From Mycolicibacterium aurum (GTDB lineage: Bacteria > Actinomycetota > Actinomycetes > Mycobacteriales > Mycobacteriaceae): DNA of 64,000 nt. The notes under the pieces were generated by a model. It worked only from the letters and a program-made list of their open reading frames with translations, had not been told where the DNA came from and ran no database searches. The stretch covers positions 3,906,001-3,970,000 of the forward strand of contig LT549889.1 of NCBI GenBank assembly GCA_900078775.1, given 5' to 3'. Each line of letters begins with the position of its first letter. The stretch's first letter is position 1. Shown one piece after another: positions 49,418 through 57,515 of this stretch. Made by a program: the position numbers and the translations under genes.

Positions 49418-49858
49418 TTAGCTGTTCTTGACCTTCAGCACCTGCTTGCGCAGCCCGGTGGTGGCCACGTCGATGGCCCCGCTCATCACCTTCTTGAGCA
49501 GGAAGCCGGGCAACGGGATGGCCAGGTCGATGGTCATGTCGAAGGTGACCAGCGTCTTATCGCCCTGCGGGGTCAGCGTGTAACTGCACTGCTGCGATTT
49601 CAACTGGGTGGCCTTGACCAGGACCCAGCTGACCTTGTCGGGCTCCCAGGTGTAGTCGATGGTCAGCTGATCACTGATGCCGACGGTCTTGATGGTCTGG
49701 ATGACGCGGTGCGGGCGGCCCTGCTCGTCGCGGTCGACCACCTCGGCCTTCTGATATTGCGGCGACCAGGTCGGGGTGGACTCGACGTCGGCGACGACGG
49801 CGAGGATCTCCTCCGGGGACGCTTCGATGACCACATCACGGGACACACTGGTTGCCAT
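49418..49858 (-). CDS. SRPBCC-family protein
   Basis: A 146-residue START-like protein: VSRDVVIEASPEEILAVVADVESTPTWSPQYQKAEVVDRDEQGRPHRV, then TIKTVGISDQLTIDYTWEPD and a conserved C-terminal helix (PLPGFLLKKVMSGAIDVATTGLRKQV). It is a paralogue of the gene at 48890-49327, with about 90 bases between them, so a tandem duplication is likely. ATG 49858 is chosen over longer frames, which run into non-coding upstream sequence. Confidence 0.88.
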   Translation of the reverse strand: MATSVSRDVVIEASPEEILAVVADVESTPTWSPQYQKAEVVDRDEQGRPHRVIQTIKTVGISDQLTIDYTWEPDKVSWVLVKATQLKSQQCSYTLTPQGDKTLVTFDMTIDLAIPLPGFLLKKVMSGAIDVATTGLRKQVLKVKNS

Positions 49859-49943
49859 GGCCCGACAGTAGCCACCCCGCCCCGCGCCCGAGTGGCGACA
49901 CACGCGAGTTTCGCCGGTGGGCGGTGAGGGTACTTCTGCGCCC

Positions 49944-50096
49944 GTGAGCAGCGATCCGAAAACCACACAATCCGAGGCCGGGCCCGAGGGTGCCCGCGAC
50001 GACGTCGTGAGCGATCCGGCCAAGGGCGCCGAGGACCGCGTCGACTGGTCCGATGAGGGTGGCGCGGCCCCGGACGGCCCCGCCGCCAACGACTAA
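49944..50096 (+). CDS. small acidic protein, 50 residues
   Basis: Starts at GTG 49944 and reads MSSDPKTTQSEAGPEG at the N-terminus, continuing with ARDDVVSDPAKGAEDRVDW. It is strongly acidic, without hydrophobic core or Cys, so probably disordered. Codon use is that of a real gene, with G/C third positions. Its TAA overlaps the TAG of the convergent flavoenzyme gene, a tight packing that also supports translation. Function is unknown. Confidence 0.65.
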   Translation: MSSDPKTTQSEAGPEGARDDVVSDPAKGAEDRVDWSDEGGAAPDGPAAND

Positions 50097-51652
50097 CCCA
50101 CCTCGGCCAGTACGGCCCTGGCGGCGTTGTAGCCGGGAATGAAGGTGATCCCCGGCCCGCCATGGCAGCCCGCGCTGCCCAGGTACAGTCCGGCGACCGG
50201 GAGCTCCTGCCCGCGATACCCCCGGGGTCCCGGCCGATTCGGTCCCATCTGCTCGGGGTGGATCAGGCCGTGACAGTAATCCCCACCGGGCGCACCGAAC
50301 ATGGTGCCCATGTGCTTGGGGGTGAAGGTGGTGTGCCGCAGGATCAGCCTCTCGAAATCCGGTGCCAGCCGGGTGATCTTGTCGATGACGCGTCGGCCCA
50401 TCTCGCGTTTGCACTCGCCGTAATCCGCTTCCTCGCAGATCGGGAACCACAGCGAGAACGCCGACACCGCATGCCTGCCCGGCGGTGCCAGCTCCGGGTC
50501 CTGCACTGACGGCATCTGCAGTGCGATGGCGGGATCGACGGGCACGATGCCGCGCCGGCAATCCTCCCACTGCCGCTGCAGTTCCTCGGGGGTGCTGAAA
50601 AGACCGATGGCGGCTTGCATCTGGGGATCGTTGAGCAACCCGTACGGTTCGGCGAAGGCGGGCATACCGTCGAGCGCGAAGTGCATCTGCAGGTAACTGC
50701 CGCGGTGATCCACCCGGGCGTAGCGTTCCCGGATGTCGGCGGGCACCACGGCGGGGTCGAGCAGGTTGGTGACGGTCAGATCGGGTGCCACCGCGGAGAC
50801 GACGATCGGCGCGTCGATGGTGGTGCCGTCGGCCAGGCGCACCCCGGTGACCCGGCCGTCGGCGGTGCGGATCTCCTCGACCGGGGAGCGTAACCGTAGC
50901 TCTCCCCCGCCCTCGGTCAGCAGGGTCGCCAAATGAGTTGTCAACGCGCCGATTCCGCCGCGCAGCTTCTTCATCAGCACGGCGTTCTCATCGGGTACGG
51001 CCAGCCCGAAGGCCAGGGCCGCGGCACTGCCCGGGGTGGCCGGCCCGCGGAAGGTGGTGTTCACCGCCAGGAAGCTGAGCATGCCGCGCAGCGCGCCGTG
51101 CTTCTCCGGGTCGGGCAGGTAGCGGTCGAGCACATCGGTGACCGATCCGAACAGCATGTCGGTGATGGCCGACCGCTCGAATTCGTTGGTGGCGCAGGCG
51201 TACATCTCGTCCAGGGTGCGCGGTGGCGCGTCGGCGTCGAAGCGGCCCAGCGCCCGGGTCGGTGCCATACTCCAGGCCATCAACCCGGCCATGCTGTTGA
51301 CCGCCTCGGCGCCGTGCACCTCGTTGAGATGGGTGAGCAGGCGGATCGGGTCGGTGTAGTAGATCACCGGGTCGTCGCCGTTGCCGCGCAGCGATACCGA
51401 CATCACCTCGACGTCGACGGTGGGTAGCGCGTCCAGTCCGAGTTCGCGGCTCACCACGGCCGAGGTCGGGAACTGCAGTGAACCGGCGATCTCGAACTTG
51501 AATCCGTCGAAAAGCTCGACGGTGGAAGCCATACCGCCGGCGTAGAGCTTGGCGTCCAGACACAGGGTGCGGACCCCGGCGCGTTGCAGCAGTGTGGCGG
51601 CGGCCAGTCCGTTGTGGCCCGCCCCGATGACGATCGCGTCGAAGTCCGCCAT
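50093..51652 (-). CDS. phytoene-desaturase-like NAD/FAD oxidoreductase
   Basis: A 519-residue flavoprotein of the CrtI/PDXR2 group. The FAD dinucleotide fold is DAIVIGAGHNGLAAATLLQRAG at residues 4-25, a second conserved region is KLRGGIGALTTHLATLLTEGGGEL, and the C-terminal flavin motif is GLYLGSAGCHGGPGITFIPGYNAARAVL. Likely desaturates or oxidises an isoprenoid or lipid; no carotenoid genes are next to it. ATG 51652. A TetR gene lies just upstream on the same strand with an operator-like palindrome between them. Confidence 0.88.
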   Translation of the reverse strand: MADFDAIVIGAGHNGLAAATLLQRAGVRTLCLDAKLYAGGMASTVELFDGFKFEIAGSLQFPTSAVVSRELGLDALPTVDVEVMSVSLRGNGDDPVIYYTDPIRLLTHLNEVHGAEAVNSMAGLMAWSMAPTRALGRFDADAPPRTLDEMYACATNEFERSAITDMLFGSVTDVLDRYLPDPEKHGALRGMLSFLAVNTTFRGPATPGSAAALAFGLAVPDENAVLMKKLRGGIGALTTHLATLLTEGGGELRLRSPVEEIRTADGRVTGVRLADGTTIDAPIVVSAVAPDLTVTNLLDPAVVPADIRERYARVDHRGSYLQMHFALDGMPAFAEPYGLLNDPQMQAAIGLFSTPEELQRQWEDCRRGIVPVDPAIALQMPSVQDPELAPPGRHAVSAFSLWFPICEEADYGECKREMGRRVIDKITRLAPDFERLILRHTTFTPKHMGTMFGAPGGDYCHGLIHPEQMGPNRPGPRGYRGQELPVAGLYLGSAGCHGGPGITFIPGYNAARAVLAEVG

Positions 51653-51679
51653 CACCCCAGGCTGACACCGCGAACAATG

Positions 51680-51699
51680 TTTTGTCAATATTGTCAAAA
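51680..51699. promoter_or_regulatory. palindrome, probable TetR operator
   Basis: TTTTG-T-CAATATTG-T-CAAAA, a 20-bp palindrome with one symmetric mismatch pair, in the 58 bases between tetR and the flavoenzyme gene. The minus strand contains TTGACA twice here, so it may overlap a -35 element. Confidence 0.7.
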
Positions 51700-51710
51700 C
51701 TTGGCGCGGG

Positions 51711-52313
51711 TTACCGTTCGACGATGCCCGCTTCCAGGAGGTCCAGCGCGGTGCGGCAGAGCCGGGCGAGTTCGGGCAGGGACCGGTCCTCGGTGAGCAT
51801 CCACACCTCCATCGCCCCGAACACCGCGGCCGCGATGCAGCGCGCGGCGATGGTGACCCGCAACCCGGCATCGGTACCCGGCCGGGGCGCGTCCTCCCCG
51901 CGCAGGTGTTCCTCGACCACCTCGGCGAAGGACGCCTCGACCTGCCGGATGTGCCGGACGATGACGCCGGGTTCGAGTTCCTCGGCGCGCAGTTCGGCGA
52001 TCTTGGCGACCGCCTCGATGTCGTAGGGAGCCTGCAGGATCGCCGAATGCACCGATTCGACGATCGATTCCTGCGGCGACCGATTGGCCAGCGCGGCCCG
52101 GAACCACTCCAGTCCGGCGTCGTAGTCGGCGAACAGCAGGTCGTTCTTGGATGCGAAGTGCCGATAGAAGGTCCGCAGCGACACCCCGGCGTCGGCGGCG
52201 ATCTGTTCGGCGGAGGTGTCCTCGACGCCCTGGGCCAGGAACCGCACGGTGGCCGCCTGCCGCAGCGCGGCGCGGGTCCGCTCACTGCGGGCAGTGTGCG
52301 CGGGCCGAATCAT
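51711..52313 (-). CDS. TetR-family regulator
   Basis: A 200-residue regulator with an N-terminal helix-turn-helix (RAALRQAATVRFLAQGVEDTSAEQIAADAGVSLRTFYRHFASKNDLLF) and a ligand-binding helical domain without recognisable signature. Upstream of the phytoene-desaturase-like gene on the same strand and separated from it by a palindromic operator, so it likely controls that gene. Confidence 0.92.
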   Translation of the reverse strand: MIRPAHTARSERTRAALRQAATVRFLAQGVEDTSAEQIAADAGVSLRTFYRHFASKNDLLFADYDAGLEWFRAALANRSPQESIVESVHSAILQAPYDIEAVAKIAELRAEELEPGVIVRHIRQVEASFAEVVEEHLRGEDAPRPGTDAGLRVTIAARCIAAAVFGAMEVWMLTEDRSLPELARLCRTALDLLEAGIVER

Positions 52314-52360
52314 CCGCTCAACGTACCGGAGTGACGGATTCGCCCCTCACACGGCGTGTT

Positions 52361-52945
52361 TCAGCGCGGGGCGAGCAGCGCGACGGTGGCGTCGACGGCC
52401 TCTTCGGTGACGTCGCTCATCCGGCCGCCGTTCTCCACCACGATGGCGGTCAGCTCGCGCAGACCGCCGATCAGCATGATGATGCGCTGCCGCGACACCG
52501 GCCCGATGCCGGCTGCGCGGAACTGGGCGCTGTCGACCAGCGCGGTGACCAGCTCGACGAACTTCTCCATCGTCTCGCGGGTCAGTTCGCGGCCGGCCGC
52601 ACCCAGCGACGGCCCGTCCCGGATCCAGCTCAGGGTCAGGTCGGGTCGCGACTCCGCGGACGCGATCCAGGCCTCGATTGCCTGCCGGGCCTGCTGCTGC
52701 CAGGGCGCCATCGGGTCGACGGCGGCGGCGATGGAGCGCACCTGTTCGTCGTTGGCCTCGGCCAGCAGCGCCATGAAGCATTCCTCCTTGCCGGCGAAAT
52801 GCTCGTAGAACGTCCGGCGCGAGGTGCGGGCCCGGCGCACGATGTCGGCGATGGTGGTCTTGGCGTAACCGTCCTCGGCGATCGAGGCCTCGAAGGCCGC
52901 GAGCAGCCGCGACCGGAAGTCCGCCCCGGCCGCCTCCGTCGTCAC
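52361..52945 (-). CDS. TetR-family regulator
   Basis: A 194-residue regulator: RSRLLAAFEASIAEDGYAKTTIADIVRRARTSRRTFYEHFAGKEECFMALL at the N-terminus. It is distinct from the neighbouring TetR (little similarity outside the DNA-binding domain). Upstream of it lies a small membrane protein gene on the same strand, so it may control that gene or itself. The ligand is unknown. Confidence 0.92.
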   Translation of the reverse strand: MTTEAAGADFRSRLLAAFEASIAEDGYAKTTIADIVRRARTSRRTFYEHFAGKEECFMALLAEANDEQVRSIAAAVDPMAPWQQQARQAIEAWIASAESRPDLTLSWIRDGPSLGAAGRELTRETMEKFVELVTALVDSAQFRAAGIGPVSRQRIIMLIGGLRELTAIVVENGGRMSDVTEEAVDATVALLAPR

Positions 52946-52963
52946 CCGGTCACCATAGAACGG

Positions 52964-53317
52964 TCACCACAGGACGGCGACGGCGGCGGCCGTCACCGAC
53001 AGCACACCCGCGGCGACGAACAGCGGCCGCGGCGCGGGCTGACCGGTCCGGCGCTGCCGCGCACTGCCGATACCCAGCACGGCGCCCAGCGCGACCAGCA
53101 GGACCAGCTTGAGGCCGATCTTCGGGTAGTTGAGCTCGATGCCGGCCGGCCACGGGGCGGCCAACGCGAGACCGGTGACCAAGGACAGCACCAGTCCGTA
53201 GTCCATCACCCGCGTGACCCTGAACTCCCGGGACACCGCGGCGGTGACCCACGCGCCGAAGGTGACCGCGAATCCCACGATGTGCAACAACACAACTACG
53301 TCACGTAGTAGCTCCAT
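52964..53317 (-). CDS. small four-helix membrane protein
   Basis: A 117-residue protein with about four hydrophobic segments (residues 7-27, 38-56, 68-84 and 98-116) and few charges outside RARQRRTGQ-like loops. No family motif is clear. It precedes the TetR gene on the same strand with an 18-base gap, so the two may be cotranscribed. Confidence 0.7.
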   Translation of the reverse strand: MELLRDVVVLLHIVGFAVTFGAWVTAAVSREFRVTRVMDYGLVLSLVTGLALAAPWPAGIELNYPKIGLKLVLLVALGAVLGIGSARQRRTGQPAPRPLFVAAGVLSVTAAAVAVLW

Positions 53318-53342
53318 GCCGACAGCGTAACGCCAAGGTGGC

Positions 53343-53945
53343 CTAACGGAAGGGAGTCACCGGGCTCAGCACGTCGCGCACCAGTTGGCTGATGTTGGTG
53401 GCCGGATTGCCGTCCGGGAAGCTGACCGTGGCCAGGATGTTGCCGCCGGCGTCGGCGAAGTTGCGGTCCGCGCGGCCCTGATGCGTCGAGGAGGTCACCA
53501 GGATGATGCCGGTGGTGCCCGCCTTCTTCGCCAGCGGCACCGAGAACTGCGCGTTCTGCACGGTGCTGTTGGCCTTGTCCTCCACGATGATCCGGTCGGC
53601 GGGAAAGCCCAGGGTGCGCAGCAGGTTACGCATCTCGCCGGCCTCGGAGCGGCCATTGCGCGGGTTGCCGCCGGTGACGATGATCGGCGACTGCGGGAAC
53701 GCCTGCGCGACCGCGAGGCCGGTCAGCACCCGGGTGTAGAGGATCGGGCGCATCCACCCCTGCGGGGTCAGCCCGTAGCCGAGGATGACGATCGCGGGCT
53801 TGGTGAAGTCCTTGCCCGCCACCGGCGGGTTGGGCTGCGCCAGGGCCGGCGGCGCGGCGGCGCAGCCGAGGACGCATGCGAGCAGCACGGCGCCGACGAC
53901 GGACTTCAGACGATTGCGCTTTTCATCCCCGAATGATTGCGACAC
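53343..53945 (-). CDS. exported YdcF-like protein (DUF218)
   Basis: A 200-residue protein with an N-terminal signal sequence (SVVGAVLLACVLGCAAAPPALA, cleavage near residue 36). The domain after it has DUF218 motifs: AIVILGYGL, FPQSPIIVTGGNPRNGRSEAGEMRNLL and ILVTSSTHQGRADRNF. DUF218 proteins are thought to act in envelope carbohydrate or peptidoglycan metabolism (SanA/YdcF group). Its start is about 66 bases upstream of the tRNA-Phe gene. Confidence 0.85.
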   Translation of the reverse strand: MSQSFGDEKRNRLKSVVGAVLLACVLGCAAAPPALAQPNPPVAGKDFTKPAIVILGYGLTPQGWMRPILYTRVLTGLAVAQAFPQSPIIVTGGNPRNGRSEAGEMRNLLRTLGFPADRIIVEDKANSTVQNAQFSVPLAKKAGTTGIILVTSSTHQGRADRNFADAGGNILATVSFPDGNPATNISQLVRDVLSPVTPFR

Positions 53946-54011
53946 GTGGTGTTGATCGTGATCGCTGAGAAAAATGTTACGGAGGCGACAATTCTGCCGA
54001 TTGAATCTGAG

Positions 54012-54085
54012 TGGCCAGGGCCGGGATCGAACCGGCGACCTTCCGCTTTTCAGGCGGACGCTCGTACCAACTGAGCTACCTGGCC
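54012..54085 (-). tRNA. tRNA-Phe (GAA)
   Basis: Cloverleaf on the minus strand: acceptor GGCCAGG/CCTGGCC, D-stem GCTC/GAGC, anticodon stem TCCGC/GCGGA with loop CTGAAAA (anticodon GAA), T-stem GCCGG/CCGGC. 74 bases, discriminator A, CCA not encoded. Confidence 0.97.
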
Positions 54086-54124
54086 GGAAGGCCCCGGTCT
54101 TGCGACCGGGATACCTCGCCGAGA

Positions 54125-54201
54125 TGGCGACCCTGACGGGACTCGAACCCGCGACCTCCGCCGTGACAGGGCGGCGCGCTAACCAACTGCGCCACAGGGC
54201 C
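54125..54201 (-). tRNA. tRNA-Asp (GTC)
   Basis: Minus-strand cloverleaf: acceptor GGCCCTG/CAGGGTC, anticodon stem CCGCC/GGCGG around CTGTCAC (anticodon GTC), T-stem GCGGG/CCCGT. Discriminator G with CCA encoded at 54127-54125. Confidence 0.97.
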
Positions 54202-54242
54202 TTGCTCTACTGCTACCCAAGTGTGTCACCACCTGGGCGTCG

Positions 54243-54315
54243 TACCCCCAACGGGATTCGAACCCGTGCTACCGCCGTGAAAGGGCGGCGTCCTAGGCCG
54301 CTAAACGATGGGGGC
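54243..54315 (-). tRNA. tRNA-Glu (TTC)
   Basis: Minus-strand cloverleaf: acceptor GCCCCCA/TGGGGGT (first pair G-T), anticodon loop CTTTCAC (anticodon TTC) within CCGCC/GGCGG, T-arm ACGGGTTCGAATCCCGT. 73 bases, CCA not encoded. Confidence 0.95.
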
Positions 54316-54493
54316 CTATCCGAATTTCTCCGAGCCGCTCTCAACGCCGGTGACGTTGGAAGCTTCGATAGCTTAGGACACGGTTCCCGAAAATCCCAAA
54401 CCGGGTGCTCACCTGCCCTATCGAGCCTCCCGCCACCGCCTGTCGGGGCTCGCGCGGAACCGGGGAGGCAGACCCAGTATCCTTTTGCTCCAC

Positions 54494-54569
54494 GCCCCTA
54501 TAGCTCAGTTGGTAGAGCTACGGACTTTTAATCCGCAGGTCCCAGGTTCGAGCCCTGGTGGGGGCACCA
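54494..54569 (+). tRNA. tRNA-Lys (TTT)
   Basis: Plus-strand cloverleaf: acceptor GCCCCTA/TGGGGGC (one T-G pair), anticodon stem CGGA/TCCG around CTTTTAA (anticodon TTT), T-arm CCAGGTTCGAGCCCTGG. CCA encoded at 54567-54569. The only one of the four tRNAs on the plus strand. Confidence 0.97.
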
Positions 54570-54619
54570 CGTAACTCGCGGCGCCACTCACGCACCGCCG
54601 GAACCACCCGTGTTGCCCG

Positions 54620-54641
54620 GGCTGGCAGTAGCCGCTTTTTT
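54620..54641 (+). terminator. short hairpin with T-run after tRNA-Lys
   Basis: GGCT (54620-54623) and AGCC (54630-54633) with a 6-base loop, followed by six T (54636-54641). A weak stem but a good U-tract, consistent with tRNA transcript termination. Confidence 0.5.
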
Positions 54642-54666
54642 CATTCTTCGCGCGCGGCCACCGAGC

Positions 54667-54699
54667 TTGTGATCAAATTTCCGCAAGATGTGATCACAA
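54667..54699. promoter_or_regulatory. twin GntR-type operators upstream of the MHS/amidase operon
   Basis: TTGTGATCAA (54667-54676) and TGTGATCACAA (54689-54699), same TGATCA core, centred 21 bp apart (two helical turns). Likely bound by the GntR protein encoded in the same operon. Confidence 0.65.
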
Positions 54700-54723
54700 A
54701 GTGGTGAGCACCTTCGGCCCCGG

Positions 54724-56058
54724 ATGGAAGACGCCTTGCGGATGACCTCCAACACCACCCGACCCTCGGTTGCCCCACCCGACTCCCGCTCGGCCCGCCA
54801 CGTCGTGGCCGGCGCCGGCGTCGGCACCTTCGTGGAGTATTTCGGCGACGCGGTCTACGCCTTCATGGCGGTCACCCTGGCGGCGGTCTTCTTCCCCACC
54901 GACAACCCGTCGCTGGCCATCCTGCAGACCTTCGCGATCTTCGGGGTGTCGTTCCTGATGTACCCGCTCGGCGGGATGTTCTGGGGCCACTACGGCGACA
55001 AGCTCGGCCGCAAGAAGGTCCTCGCCATCACCATCCTGGGCATGGGTGGCATCACCTCGCTGATCGGCCTGCTGCCGAGCTACCAAACCCTCGGCTGGTC
55101 CGCCGCCCTGCTGCTGCTGATCGCCCGCCTGCTGCAGGGTTTCTGCGCATCCGGCGAATACTCCGGCGCCGCGGTCTTCATCGGCGAATTCGCGCCGCCG
55201 GAGAAACGCGCACGCTACATCAGCGTGGTGCCGATCGGCGCCGCGGCCGGGTTCCTGGTCGCCTCCCTGCTGATCACCGCCATGTTCTCGGTCATCGGCG
55301 ACGAAGCGATGACCGAATGGGGTTGGCGGGTGCCGTTCCTGGTGGCCGGGCCGCTGTGCCTGACCGGCTGGTACATCCGCTCCAAGCTGGACGAGTCACC
55401 CGCGTTCCTGGCCTTGCAGGCCGACGGCCAGATCGCCAAATCCCCGGTGTCCCAAGTATTCCGGAACCACTGGCGGGACGTAATCCGGATGCTGTGCATC
55501 ATGGCGGTCAACGCCGGCGGCTACTACCTGGTGTTGTCCTACATGGTGACCTACTTCCAGGAGGAGGTGGCCCTGAGCGCCACCACCGCCAACCTGATCG
55601 CCACCATCGCCCTGGTCGTGTACCTGCCGATGCTCTTCGGCGCCGCCGCGCTGTCGGACCGGATCGGCCGCAAACCGGTGCTGATCGCCAACGCGGTGCT
55701 GTTCATCCTGATCAGCTACCCGACCTTCCTGCTGCTCGGCGCGGCCGGGTTCGGTGCCGCACTCGCCGTGCAGCTGTTGTTCGTGGCGATGTTCAGCCTC
55801 AACGACGGCACCTTCGCCACCGCATTCGTCGAGGGCATGCCCGCCGAGGTCCGGTTCAGCGGCTTCGCCATCCCGTTCACCCTCGGCATCGGCCTGTTCG
55901 CCGGCGGCACACCGTTCCTGGCGACCTGGTTGATCGAATCGACCGGCAGCGCCGCCGCACCGAGCTTTGTGCTCATCGCGGTCTGCGCCATCGCCCTGGT
56001 CGGGCTGGCCACCATGAAGGAAACCGCCCCCGCCAAAACCGCTGCGGCACAGGACTGA
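54724..56058 (+). CDS. MFS transporter, metabolite:H+ symporter (MHS) type
   Basis: A 444-residue 12-helix transporter. The loop motif after helix 2 is GMFWGHYGDKLGRKKVL, the helix-5 region is LLQGFCASGEYSGAAVFIGEFAPPEKRARY, typical of the MHS group (ProP, ShiA, KgtP). It should import an organic acid, betaine or amino-acid-like substrate. Alternative start ATG 54742. First gene of an operon with amidase, GntR, oxidase, M24 protein and asparaginase. Confidence 0.9.
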   Translation: MEDALRMTSNTTRPSVAPPDSRSARHVVAGAGVGTFVEYFGDAVYAFMAVTLAAVFFPTDNPSLAILQTFAIFGVSFLMYPLGGMFWGHYGDKLGRKKVLAITILGMGGITSLIGLLPSYQTLGWSAALLLLIARLLQGFCASGEYSGAAVFIGEFAPPEKRARYISVVPIGAAAGFLVASLLITAMFSVIGDEAMTEWGWRVPFLVAGPLCLTGWYIRSKLDESPAFLALQADGQIAKSPVSQVFRNHWRDVIRMLCIMAVNAGGYYLVLSYMVTYFQEEVALSATTANLIATIALVVYLPMLFGAAALSDRIGRKPVLIANAVLFILISYPTFLLLGAAGFGAALAVQLLFVAMFSLNDGTFATAFVEGMPAEVRFSGFAIPFTLGIGLFAGGTPFLATWLIESTGSAAAPSFVLIAVCAIALVGLATMKETAPAKTAAAQD

Positions 56059-56069
56059 TCGGGCCCGGC

Positions 56070-57506
56070 ATGCAGCTCAGCGAGTACACCTCCTACGACG
56101 CCACCGCCCTGGCCGGGCTGGTCGCCGAGGGTGCGATCACACCCGCGGAACTCGTCGACGTCGCACAACAGGCCTGTGTGGCAGTCAATCCCCAGATCAA
56201 CGCGGTGGTGGAGGTGTACGACGACCCGCGGATCCCCACCGCGCTCGACACCGACGCGATGTTCGCCGGTGTGCCGTTCCTGATGAAGGACTTCGGCGCC
56301 CACGAACAGGGCCGGCGCCAGTGGATGGGCAGCCGCGCGGTCGGCGACGAACCCACCCGCACCGAATCGGCGCTGGCCCGGCGGTTCCGCGAGACCGGCC
56401 TGATCCCGATCGGCCGCACGGCCACATGCGAATTCGCGATCACCGCGACGGTGCAGACCGCCCGGTTCGGTGCAACCCGCAATCCGTGGGATCCGCGGCG
56501 CACCGCGGGCGGGTCCAGCGGCGGTGCGGCGGCGGCCGTCGCGGCCGGGGTGGTGCCGATGGCGCACGCCACCGACAGCGGTGGCTCCATCCGCATCCCG
56601 GCCGCCTGTTGCGGGCTGGTCGGGCTCAAACCCAGCCGCGGCCGTATCTCCTCGGCACCGGCCGGCCCCGTGCCCGGGGACTTCCACACCGAATTCGTGC
56701 TCACCCGCACGGTGCGCGACGCCACCCATGCGCTGGCCGTGCTGGAGGGTGCCGAACCCGGCGACCCCTACGCGGTGCCGCCGTTGGACGACGCCGTCCC
56801 GCCGGCCTCACGGATCGCGGTCGCCACCCACACCCCGTGGTTGCCGTCGCTGGACAGCACCGCCGTGCAGGCGACGCTGACCACCGCACGCCGGTGCGAG
56901 CACCTCGGCTACACCGTGGAGGAGGCGACCCCGGACATCGACTGGCATTCGCTGTTCGAGGCGATGAAAGACCTGTGGGCGCTGGGCACCCTGGACACCG
57001 TGCGCGAATGGGCCGATGTGTCCGCCCCCTACCGGCCCGCCGACGTGGAGGGACTGACCTGGGAACTGGTGGACCGCGCCCGCTGGCTGCAGCCCACCGA
57101 CGTGCTGGACGCGCTCGCCGAGATCGACCGCGCCACCCGCGTCTTCGCGGACTTCATGACCGGGTACGACGTGGTGTTGACCCCCGCGCTGCCCGGCCCG
57201 GCGCCGCTGCTCGACGGCTTCTCCCCGGATATGGATCTCGACGAGTACTACGACAGCCCGGTCGGCCGGATGGAGTCGGCGGTCGCGGTGTTCAACGCCA
57301 CCGGCCAGCCGGCCATCACGGTGCCGGTGACCGTCGCCGACGGCCTGCCCGTCAGCGTCCAGTTCGCCGGGCGCGCATACGAAGACAGCACGCTGCTGAC
57401 CTTGGCCGCCGAGCTGGAGGCCGAACTCGATTGGGCGCAGTGGCGCCCCCCGGTGCACGCCGCCCGGGCCGCCCCGGTGACCTGCCGTGAACACATCCGC
57501 GGATAG
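56070..57506 (+). CDS. amidase (amidase-signature family)
   Basis: A 478-residue amidase-signature enzyme. The Ser-cisSer-Lys triad is visible: Lys in PFLMKDFGAH (about residue 73), and the two Ser in RRTAGGSSGGAAAAVAAG and DSGGSIRIPAACCGL. It hydrolyses a carboxamide or cyclic imide; GatA is unlikely because no GatB/C is linked. Starts at ATG 56070, 11 bases after the MFS stop. Confidence 0.93.
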   Translation: MQLSEYTSYDATALAGLVAEGAITPAELVDVAQQACVAVNPQINAVVEVYDDPRIPTALDTDAMFAGVPFLMKDFGAHEQGRRQWMGSRAVGDEPTRTESALARRFRETGLIPIGRTATCEFAITATVQTARFGATRNPWDPRRTAGGSSGGAAAAVAAGVVPMAHATDSGGSIRIPAACCGLVGLKPSRGRISSAPAGPVPGDFHTEFVLTRTVRDATHALAVLEGAEPGDPYAVPPLDDAVPPASRIAVATHTPWLPSLDSTAVQATLTTARRCEHLGYTVEEATPDIDWHSLFEAMKDLWALGTLDTVREWADVSAPYRPADVEGLTWELVDRARWLQPTDVLDALAEIDRATRVFADFMTGYDVVLTPALPGPAPLLDGFSPDMDLDEYYDSPVGRMESAVAVFNATGQPAITVPVTVADGLPVSVQFAGRAYEDSTLLTLAAELEAELDWAQWRPPVHAARAAPVTCREHIRG

Positions 57507-57515
57507 GGGGCCGGC

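Noticed and set aside
54494..54723. Possible genomic-island attachment site at the tRNA-Lys 3' end
   Set aside because: No integrase gene and no direct repeat of the tRNA end were found downstream in the window.
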